Both the position numbers and the translations under genes were made by a program. Below the pieces are notes generated by a model that worked only from the letters and a program-made list of their open reading frames with translations, was not told the DNA's origin and made no database searches. 64,000 bases of DNA from Septoria linicola (Eukaryota; Ascomycota; Dothideomycetes; Mycosphaerellales; Mycosphaerellaceae): assembly GCA_024114885.1 (NCBI GenBank), contig CP099419.1, forward strand, positions 806,001 through 870,000, in the 5' to 3' direction. Positions 45,201 to 52,577 of the stretch are shown here, piece after piece. The stretch's first letter is position 1; each line of letters starts with the position of its first letter.

Positions 45201-46694
45201 ATATGGTGATGTATCGTCGAGTGGACCGTCATCCTCTGGTAATTGGGGCATAATATCATCTTCGTGGCCGTGCAATTCTTGCCATTGCCGTAATTGTGCT
45301 CGGATGCCGCCAGGCTTTTCAGTAATTGCCTCATTCGTTCTCACAGACTCTCCATTCTCTGGCCGATAGTCACTGTGGCTGTCGTCCTGTTCTCGTGCCA
45401 AGGCTTGCTGGAAAGATCTGGCTGAGGAGTGGTACGCCCGAACTTGCTGCGGTGATCTCGCAGTGTGCCAAGCAAACGTGCTTCTGCTGGTCGAGCTTGC
45501 CGGAGCTGGGCTAGGCTGAAAGAAGCTCTCTGCCAGAGCTTGAGGTCGCATACGTTTTGAAGACTGCGTATCAGTGTGCTGGGCCCGTTGCTGAGAGACT
45601 GCCTCGAGGAACTGCTCTTGAGACGTGAAGTAGGACTCGTCTGCAACGAACTCCTGCGGGGAAGACGAAGGAATCGGCTCTATCGTCGTCATACCTTCTT
45701 GCCTTGCAGGGGCTTGTGGCACTGATTGCAGCAAAAGCCCAGCATCGTTGCTTGCTTTGCATTCCTGGGCAAGAAGTGCTGCCTTGTGGTCTTCAATTCC
45801 ACCAAGCAATGTCCTCGACTGATATCCAATCGGGTCTACAGACTTCTTCCTCACCGAGAACGATGCGCCGGGCTCTGCAAACACTTCTTGGCTAGCCAGA
45901 TCTTGACCTTTATCGGTCACAAAAGCTCTCCAGACACGCTTCGGAGGCGAGTGCTCGTCAGATTGTCCCACTCCGGAAAGTACAGGATCTTGTCCATTCC
46001 CATTCGCCACCTTTTGAGTACTGTGGTCCAGCCCTCTCTCTTTCCGCTTCGCCAACCAGTTTCGATGCTGCAACATGAATTGTTCACGCTCCGGATCGTT
46101 CAACTCATGGATCAGCTTGCCGCTCCTGCCATAGATGAACTTTTGCAGAGAAGTCACTCGGGCTGCAGGAGGTTGCTTGAGAAACTCTTTTTCAAGCCAG
46201 ACTCTCCTGCCAGGCCGTACGTCTTCCAATCCCTGGCCAGTGCGGGTGTAGACATGTTCGGCGAATGCTTTCGTGTCGGCGTCGTCCATCTGCTTCTTGC
46301 CATACTGTTCCGGTAGTACTTCGAGCTCAGTATCGATCGTCGGGGCGTTCGCGTCTGGGCGAGATGATTGCTTTCCATCGCTCGAGGCACGACCTTTCGT
46401 TCGAATCTTCTTCTCGCGAGATCTCGTCGCATACTTGCTGATGGTAAACGATGTATCTTGCTCATGCTCAATTCCCACGTGATCTTGGTACGATTTCGGT
46501 TGCTTTCCTACGTGCAAATCTTTCCGCAATGCAACATTTCGCGTCCCATCATGCTCCCCAGTGGCAGCAGTGTGTTCGCCTCTCCTCTGTGCTGCTTGCT
46601 GTCGATGTTGGCTCTTCACTCTACAGCTCAAACACACATATGCTTGTTTAGTCGTCTGGCCGAGCGCGCCATTTCTCGATGCCAGCATACTCAT
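42249..46694 (-). CDS. Mitochondrial RNase II/R-family exoribonuclease (Cyt-4/Dss1-like)
   Basis: Intron-less gene, about 1481 aa from ATG 46694; in-frame ATGs at 46763/46760 and 46688 are alternatives. The N-terminus (MSMLASRNGALGQTTKQAYVCLSCRVKSQ, shown here only as a pattern of basic and aliphatic residues) resembles mitochondrial presequences. The RNB catalytic domain is in the C-terminal half: VYCIDDAGAQEIDDGISIE carries the metal-binding aspartates, then HIHIANPTAFF, LRITYDEVESL and YAKVTSPLRRYGDMILHWQIE, which closes the domain. Neurospora CYT-4 and yeast Dss1 degrade RNA 3'-to-5' in mitochondria, Dss1 as part of the degradosome with the Suv3 helicase. The long low-complexity N-terminal third is typical of the fungal members. 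The open frame continues upstream to 47126, overlapping the divergent neighbour, but has no need to start there. Confidence 0.88.
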   Translation of the reverse strand: MSMLASRNGALGQTTKQAYVCLSCRVKSQHRQQAAQRRGEHTAATGEHDGTRNVALRKDLHVGKQPKSYQDHVGIEHEQDTSFTISKYATRSREKKIRTKGRASSDGKQSSRPDANAPTIDTELEVLPEQYGKKQMDDADTKAFAEHVYTRTGQGLEDVRPGRRVWLEKEFLKQPPAARVTSLQKFIYGRSGKLIHELNDPEREQFMLQHRNWLAKRKERGLDHSTQKVANGNGQDPVLSGVGQSDEHSPPKRVWRAFVTDKGQDLASQEVFAEPGASFSVRKKSVDPIGYQSRTLLGGIEDHKAALLAQECKASNDAGLLLQSVPQAPARQEGMTTIEPIPSSSPQEFVADESYFTSQEQFLEAVSQQRAQHTDTQSSKRMRPQALAESFFQPSPAPASSTSRSTFAWHTARSPQQVRAYHSSARSFQQALAREQDDSHSDYRPENGESVRTNEAITEKPGGIRAQLRQWQELHGHEDDIMPQLPEDDGPLDDTSPYNSLTRLPSEQSINKLGQRAAQEEARAAFYDDVGKEGFEGHSKEQSRFLRPGDLVEVEFMRSERESMMAIYVRRVARGLGQYLMLNGRWTHMPDMSIPYSVTGWIDPKELQPLHKYLPNPETASDLDKLRVQAYTEDLDVPRDITAPLVARLQAFSDEVKEIYRRNASALDDAHNMLAHETDLRYGSLVSAATSLLKIPSDKLPLTALFTVRKALANGGFAFNIDRRSHRLTGYMQIRSKEQVRNVEQVRAWVRQWQDDLAAKASMEEDRRAKHRAPKGAQILYGFIEKSRKIIAKQRENREPAPLSGNVGPSKTRSPITNHSDSLRIETRTEFTEQETEIVKFLEAWCCSNMFTGLIRIESLPPLIMHAIGLYPDTDLSPYTGFLFLQELGTIMPHENRVRFDQHLLLPSSQHSKPLQNLMTSLLKMKDSHNLHDTMSDYRHDWNDLPVYCIDDAGAQEIDDGISIEDAGVDAQGKQQHWLHIHIANPTAFFSRDHPLAKMARHMGETLYMPERTYMMLPRWSTQGHFSLAPNRPCLSFSTKLNSAGEMVEYKIRPGIIRNVLRITYDEVESLVVGNTRKRAERLVLTVGGTPPSPKPPKSSFTSLTQRNHGELKTIMDLARARSTIRRRAGGIFFEQTHPDMSVWQSARGTGLGWDHPHRLGSRTVYGDPVVQLRTQRLENWFTASRAQAQVMVSESMLLCSEIAAKYCDERNIPAIYRGTISHDMNADHPKAQQWQDLLTQGKDLPMYLGVPYLQSLGYTVLRTQPLKHNYLGMSHYAKVTSPLRRYGDMILHWQIEAALKHEAETGQSMIVNPDDKTKHDRSFLPFSTPVLDTIMLGLQPRETMITRAKRYSNDFWATMLLFRMFHHKEGGAGPVPSSAATPFAGALPPGEGGFPFEKLTVFVGSRPEVDGSQRVNATCLELNYGVEMRRPEHLSLEQSRGVVFEQALQGDVWEVELDHVDVYMRRVVVSPRRLIAREGL

Positions 46695-46981
46695 CCAATT
46701 CGACCAGCGGAAAGATGTGGCGATATAAATGTTAGAGAAGGTCGCGAATCTCGAGATCATCATTAACTTAGTTAGAACGCGGGAAAGCGCGCGCACGGGC
46801 CAAGTGATCGCGCTTTCCTTCGGAGGTGTCGTCTCCAAAGTCCGCAGCTGCCTTCTTGACCTCACACTTCTGCATCCGACCAAGTGCTGGAAGGAAGGAG
46901 CAGGCGACAGTGCTGCCCGATTTGCAGACCAAGGAGAGTCCTGTGCCGACGACACCACCAGTGCCAGTGCCAGTGCCCGCC
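46695..46981. promoter_or_regulatory. Shared 287-bp divergent promoter region
   Basis: Separates the start codons of the mitochondrial RNase gene (-) and the Tim17-like gene (+). Both products are plausibly mitochondrial, so a bidirectional promoter could co-express them. No specific box is recognised. Confidence 0.45.
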
Positions 46982-47743
46982 ATGGATTCACTTCCCGCGC
47001 TACCAATTCCCCACTCGCTCCCGCTCCCACCACAGCACTCTCCGCCCCAAACTCCCCTCCAGCTCCGCGACACCGATGCCCGTCTATCTCTCCCTCTGCA
47101 TTCTCGTCTCCCACTGGCCACCACAATCGCGTCCTTCTGCGGCCTCATTCTCGGACTCGCCAAAGGATCTCAAGACACAAACTACCGATTCCGCGCCGAA
47201 AATGCACACCGTCTGCCAACCACACAACAAGGCTGGTTCTTATACCACAAGTCCAAAAACTACAACATGATGCTGGGCGCTATCAAGGAAGGCACGCGAC
47301 AAAGCATCAAATTCGGAGCATGGACGGGGTTGTTCTTCCTGCTGGAAGAGGGCGTAGATCGCGGGAGGGCAGCAGGACGAAGGACGTGGGGCAGATTTTG
47401 GGGTGGAGAGTGGAAGGCTGGTGCGAGGGAGATGCGACTGGCTTCGGCATTGGAGGCGGCTATGGATCGGCAGGATAGGGAAGAAGAGGAGATTGTAAGA
47501 GATTCGCGAGACTGTTTGAGCTCCACGCTAGCAGGCTTAGGCACCGCTGGGATGTTCAGTGCGTGGAATCAGTTCCCGTTGTCAACTGCAGCGAGGACGG
47601 CGAAAATGGGCGCAAAGGCGGGTCTGGCCTTTGGTGTGCTGCAGGATGGTGTCAGTCTGCTGAGGGGCAGGAGGGTGGGCTATGTCGACTTTATCAAGAA
47701 ACTGGCTGGCGGCGGAGAGGACAGCAACAAGCTGCCTGGCTGA
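46982..47743 (+). CDS. Tim17/Tim22-like putative mitochondrial membrane protein
   Basis: Single exon, 253 aa from ATG 46982 (the frame upstream lacks an ATG). After a Pro-rich N-terminus there are several Gly/Ala-rich hydrophobic segments spaced like Tim17/Tim22/Tim23-family helices: ATTIASFCGLILGLAKGSQ, SIKFGAWTGLFFLLEEGVDR, LSSTLAGLGTAGMFSA and AARTAKMGAKAGLAFGVLQDG. These show the GxxxG-like packing of that superfamily. Close fungal homologues are annotated as Tim17-domain or hypothetical proteins. Whether it is an import component or an assembly factor cannot be told. A charged insert (REEEEIVRDSRD) lies before the third segment. Confidence 0.7.
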   Translation: MDSLPALPIPHSLPLPPQHSPPQTPLQLRDTDARLSLPLHSRLPLATTIASFCGLILGLAKGSQDTNYRFRAENAHRLPTTQQGWFLYHKSKNYNMMLGAIKEGTRQSIKFGAWTGLFFLLEEGVDRGRAAGRRTWGRFWGGEWKAGAREMRLASALEAAMDRQDREEEEIVRDSRDCLSSTLAGLGTAGMFSAWNQFPLSTAARTAKMGAKAGLAFGVLQDGVSLLRGRRVGYVDFIKKLAGGGEDSNKLPG

Positions 47744-48465
47744 ACGACGACCTCGCTGCGAGCTCGCATCTACAACAAGATGCTCCCTCACACGATCTCT
47801 GAGTCAAGGACTCTCGCCCGACGGCATGGCGTCTGAACACGACGAGAGTACGAACAGGTTGGTCTTGAGACATCAACATCACCACCACAGGATGGCCCTC
47901 CCACGATGTTATCGCCAGCAAAGGCAGCTGCTACGGATGGCCGACCTCGCCATCGGCTGGACAGTACGCCTTAGCCAGTGTGGTTCATTCGGCCGGCAGT
48001 GAAGCCATGAACGATCTTGCTACGAGCGCAAGACGCACACTGCTGTCAGGCATATGCACAACAAAGCTACTGGCACGTCAAGCAATTTCCGCTCTAGAGC
48101 ACATGCTATACCTTATGCCACTGCCACATCACCACCAACGACATATGTTGCATTTCGTGGCACTTCGAGCTCGCCAAACGACCGTCGAAGATGGTCTTGC
48201 AGATTCATCAGCTGAAGAAGGCTGTACGGTCTCGTAGATGAATGGGATCTACTGGGATGGGGTTGATGACGATTCGAACACAATACGATAGTTTCCCACT
48301 CAGACCTGAATGAGACCACCTTCATATCGTATAGCCGCAATACTATCACATACATGGCAGACAACGAGTTCAACGGAAGCGCATTCGGACAATAGTTGAT
48401 AAAGGTGAACCTCTTAGACTTGCAAGCAATGCTTCATCACTCCCTAAGCATAACAATCACATTAC
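47744..48465. other. Intergenic
   Basis: Convergent 3' flanks of the Tim17-like gene (+) and the broken transporter (-). Short frames only; nothing supported. Confidence 0.55.
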
Positions 48466-49339
48466 TTACCTCACAAACTCTTCGCAGAAGAAACCTCGAC
48501 ATGTCCCACAGCGCTCTCCTTCTCCACAATCCCCTCCACCCTCAGACCTCATCACAGTCTCGCCCTCCATAACCTGCACAGCCATGGGTATCTCTGCCTC
48601 GCCATCCTCCACAGCATCGACCTGTCCGAAGATGGCGTCCATTCTCTCCAGCGAGATGTCTTTTGTCATATTCGACACTCTCCAAGCAATGTTGTACGGC
48701 GAAGTGTGGAAAGACATGCCATAGCCCGCCCAGAATGCAATGAGCGTGCCGAGCTGGTAGCCAAATTGCGAGACGGTACCAACGAAGCTACCTCGCAGCA
48801 TCTTGGGTGCACACTCGGCGACGTGAAGATTCGTGGCGATGTACACACAGCCGAAACCGAGACCGGTCATCAAGCGGCCTACGATGAGCACTGCATAGGT
48901 ATTTGGGACACTTTGTACTACGCTGTAATGTTTCCGTTAGCATAATGTCGAACAGGGAGGTGGAACTTTTGGACGTACACTCCCAGACACATGAACACAA
49001 TCGAGATGCGCAAGGCCCAGATACGTCCCAGCCAGCTCGCGAGCATGCCACCGACGAACAGCTGCGCGAGACCGGTAGTAGCCCATGGGATAGTAGCTAT
49101 GATACCTTGCCGATCAGGGTCGATGTGGTAGTAGTCGGTGAATTGCTTGTCTGCCAGGATGACTGTCATGATCCCGGCGTCGTATCCTGTTGCATTGTTA
49201 GTGACTGCAATTCTATGTCCCGTGTCTGCTCAGCCTACCGTTGAAGCATGTGCTGAAAATCATGCCATAGAGCAGGAGCGCCGCAAAGCGATCCTCCTTG
49301 GGGAGCCTCCTTGGGGAGGAACTTTTCCATTAGACCCAT
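48466..49339 (-). pseudogene. MFS sugar transporter, frameshifted and internally deleted
   Basis: Remnant of a sugar-porter-family (MFS) transporter. Exons 49339-49239, 49186-48979 and 48922-48466 keep proper introns (52 and 56 nt, phases matching). Recognisable parts: CFNG|YDAGIMTVILADKQFTDYYHI (helix 1 and first loop), TTGLAQLFVGGMLASWLGR (helix 2), LIVGRLMTGLGFGCVYIATNLHVAECAPK (helix 4, with the PESPR-type loop gone) and NIAWRVSN. Sequence then jumps straight to TKDISLERMDAIFG, the cytosolic tail that normally follows helix 12, so about half of the protein is missing. A perfect 13-bp tandem duplication (49293-49305 and 49306-49318) also shifts the frame between MEKFLPKE and the first helix. 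The first-exon start at 49339 cannot produce even the truncated protein in frame. It lies beside GH127 and a regulator, suggesting a lost pentose-uptake role. Confidence 0.85.
49293..49318. repeat. Perfect 13-bp tandem duplication
   Basis: CCTCCTTGGGGAG occurs twice back-to-back inside exon 1 of the transporter remnant. Thirteen is not a multiple of three, so it is the frameshift that disables the N-terminus. Confidence 0.95.
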
Positions 49340-49817
49340 GATGAGTATCTTGCAGGCTGAATGTCGTGGCTCAAGGTAGGATAGAAGTAAAACTGTTAGT
49401 AGTCTCTCACGGAGTAGCGTGAGCGCGCTGTGCTGATCACTTTGCTAGCAGCGACATCATTCATATATACCAGTCCTGGTCTGTACATGTGGACATGCAT
49501 ACGACCAGTGCGGAGGTGGAAGATCTGGGGAAGTCAAGTGTCGATGCATGTTGTGCTCTGGCCATGAAGTGGGGCCGGAGGGTGAAAGGTGATCGGCTCG
49601 GCCAATGAGAATGTGGCTAGCTTCTTATTTGCCATGTGGCTTGGTGGATAGTTCTTTGCTCTTGCGACGTTCGGCACCCGGCTTAGACTGGTCGCATGCA
49701 GCAATGAGTTGCTTTCGAAATGCCTCACGTGGATCAAAAGAAGGTCCTGCGTGGAGTCGAAGATCGATTGGTGGACTGTGTATATGTAGCACCGAGCATT
49801 CAGAGCAATGCTGCTAT
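49340..49817. other. Intergenic
   Basis: 5' flank of the transporter remnant and 3' flank of the GH127 remnant. A CATATATACC motif occurs near 49461. No gene. Confidence 0.5.
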
Positions 49818-51860
49818 TTACCGTTTTAAGCCGACACGCATATGACCCTTGCCACCTCTGTTTGCTCTGAAGTAGTAAGGCACGAAGTTCAACTTGGCAA
49901 TGGCGTTGGAACTTTCAAGACTGCTCTGCAGTTCTTTGGCGTCAATCAGTGGCGCACTGTTGATCCGTGTTGTGTTCAGTCGTCTCGCGCCATTTTGCAG
50001 GGTCAATGCAATGTACTTGTCACCGGTGCTCTCATCGGCGACCTCTCGCTCGTCCCAGGTACCTTCGTAGTCAAGATAGACACTCTTGAAGTGATCGTCG
50101 ACCCATGAGTTATCGACATCCTCGACACAGTAGACGACAGGGCCTCTCGCTCTGGCAAGCGTGTGTTGATTTGTGAATGGATGCTGAGCCAGCCATCGCG
50201 ACTTGAGCGGGAGAGAAAGACGGAAGCTTTTGTTTGCTGCTAGCCATGCCGCAGGCAGTGATAGGTAACCTTTTTGGACAGTTGCTTCGGGACAAGCTGG
50301 AGTCAGATCGTGAGATGACGCCCAGCCAGGTATCCTGAGCTTCAAGTCCAATTGCACCGCTCCACTCTCAAGCTCGAACTCGATGTCTGCCTTCCAGGGA
50401 TACTCTGTTCGCTGAGAGACTTGGACTTTCTCCTGCCCAACGGAAAAGCTTAGCTTTCCAGGAATGTAGAGATGAGCAGCCACCGACGCTGATCTGGTAT
50501 CAGCGCTGGTAGAGTAGGACCAGGCATATCCACCAATCTGGCCGAGCAATCGTGATATGTTTGGTGGACAGCATGCAACTGTGAACCAATCGCAACGTCG
50601 CGAAAGATCTGCATCACAGGAAGCCAACTGGTTGTCATAGGTGAATCCTTTACCGTCGTGTGACATGGAAGTCAAGACAGTATTGTAGAGACACAGTTCC
50701 ATAATGTCTGCAAATTTTGCATCAAGATCGATCTCCAGGAGGCGCTGCGCGAGCATCATCACTCCGATGGATGCACAAGTTTCGGCATAGCAGCCACCCT
50801 CGTCCGATCCCTGGGGAAGATAGTAATCTTGACCAAAACCCTCCCACTGTTTGATAGCACCGATGCCTCCCGTGACATACATCTTGCGCTCTGTCATGTT
50901 CTGCCAAAGTCGGAAGATGGCCTGTTCGAGCTTCGTTCCTTTGAATTGCGGATCAACTCGCACCAGATCGGCGGCAGCAGTCAAGAGATACATAGCCCGT
51001 ACAGAGTGGCCTTCAATACTGGGCTGCTCGGCAATGGGAGCGTGGGCCTGGTGATACCACAGACAGCGTGCTTCGGGATAGAAGGCAGGCCGCTTGGCAG
51101 GGTCATCGCCGCGCTTGATGGACTCCCAGTCGAAGTAGTTTAGACCTTCCTGGCCTTTGCTCCCACGCACTGTGACGAAGTACCGGGCCAGTGCCAGATG
51201 TTCGTTGTCGCCAGTGCGCTCGTGAAGACGAAGTAGGGCAAGCTCGATCTCGGGATGACCGGGATAGCCATGAAGTTGGTCAGACTCTGGTCCAAAGGTC
51301 TTGCACAGTAGATCGACATATTTCAGAATTGGCTCCATGAGCTGGTAATCACGGTAGAGATCCTGGTGTGCCAATGCTTATTCAATGAGATGTCCACAGT
51401 TGTAGAGCTCGTGCATGTCACGTAGATTTGTGAACCTCTTGCCAGGCTGGACGACTGTGTAGTGAATGTTGAGGTAGCCGTCTGGCTGCTGCGCTGAACG
51501 AATCATCTCCACAAGTTCATGTACAGCCTGGTCGACTTCTGGCAGTGTGTGCTGCTTGAGAAAATAGCAGGCACCCTCGATCCATTTGGCCACATCTGAA
51601 TCCCAGAACAAGTGATTGGGGATCGGCCAGACCTGCAGATCTCATAAGCGTGGTCAAAACGGTATATGCACAAATATTACCACTGGCGGCTCGTCATAGA
51701 CAGGATGCCATTTCAGCTTGAAGGCATCATATCGACCAGTCTCTTTGAGCACCTTGAGCTGGTAAAGCAATGTGTTTGTTAGTACTGCTTGTCTTCGTCG
51801 TCCTATCAGAGACTCGTCATCGATGGTGGTGTTTGCAAATGCTGTCTGAGAATGCGCCAT
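49818..51860 (-). pseudogene. GH127 beta-L-arabinofuranosidase-like gene with in-frame stop
   Basis: DUF1680/GH127 enzyme, which releases L-arabinofuranose from beta-linked arabino-oligosaccharides and glycans. Exons 51860-51681 and 51632-49818 (48-nt intron, GTAATA..CAG) would give a full-length family protein of about 664 codons. The frame is interrupted by one TAA at 51377-51375, in CGHLIE-stop-ALAHQDL, where the family has an uninterrupted helix. All other landmarks are intact: LFWDSDVAKWIEG, MHELYNCGHLIE, SVRAMYLLTAAADL, the Glu and Cys of CYAETCAS, and ACCPPNISRL. In bacterial HypBA1 the latter glutamate and cysteines bind zinc and act in catalysis. No signal peptide is present, so it was probably intracellular. 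It could be a very recent loss, a polymorphic null allele or a base-call error; readthrough cannot be excluded. Starting at the later methionine would lose the first third. Confidence 0.88.
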
Positions 51861-52577
51861 TGCTGCTGCTGGCGGCTAGCGGATCGTGGGATGACTTTGA
51901 GAAGGAGGAGTCAAGAAAGAACGAGAGTGCGTCCGCTCTACGTAGCGATTGCCTCCAGTGTTTTCTTGCTGCACTGCCGCTGGTCTGCGGTGCATTTTGG
52001 ACCGAAGCGCTTGGTATGAACGTGGATCACTTCCTCCGGAGGAACGTGGCTACGCGCGAGTCGCGTCGGTTGTGCTTGGAGCACGACCGTCTGAAAGAAG
52101 ATTGCCATGCTGCCGGCATCGTAACGTGGATGTTGAGTTTCTTCACATGGGAACAGTAAGAATGGCATTGGGAAGTCGTATACATCTCGACATGGCATTG
52201 CCGTTGGAACTGCCTGCAAAGTCACCTGCGAGGTGAGGCACGATGAAGAACATGCCAAGAATCGCAAATCTCGGCTGCCAGTTCCGAGAGTGGTCAGCGC
52301 TCGTCCACGCCCCATCACTTTTACTTCCCTCTCTTCCGTGCGCGATCGTTCACAGCGGTCGGCCACGTCGATATCGTGAACAGCCGACAGCGGCGTCGTC
52401 AACAATGGTAGACCAAGTTTGGTCCGCCGTTCGTGGCTACCGAGCGACAGCCGGCTTTAAGTCAAGCTTCCCAGCATCTCCGGAGGGGTATGGGGGTTGA
52501 GGTCGTGCTCTCGCCTGGTATCTTCCTCCTCACGGAAAAGTATAGTCATTGGAGGTATAGGCGCACCATGTGCAGCA
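51861..52577. other. Divergent region between GH127 and its putative regulator
   Basis: The 5' flanks of the GH127 remnant (-) and the transcription-factor remnant (+). Open frames here are antisense-overlapping and unsupported. No further enzyme gene is recognised. Confidence 0.5.

Noticed and set aside
42249..47126. Long 1625-codon reading of the RNase gene
   Set aside because: The first 120-145 codons overlap the divergent Tim17-like gene and its promoter and look like its antisense. A presequence-like start at 46694 is more plausible.
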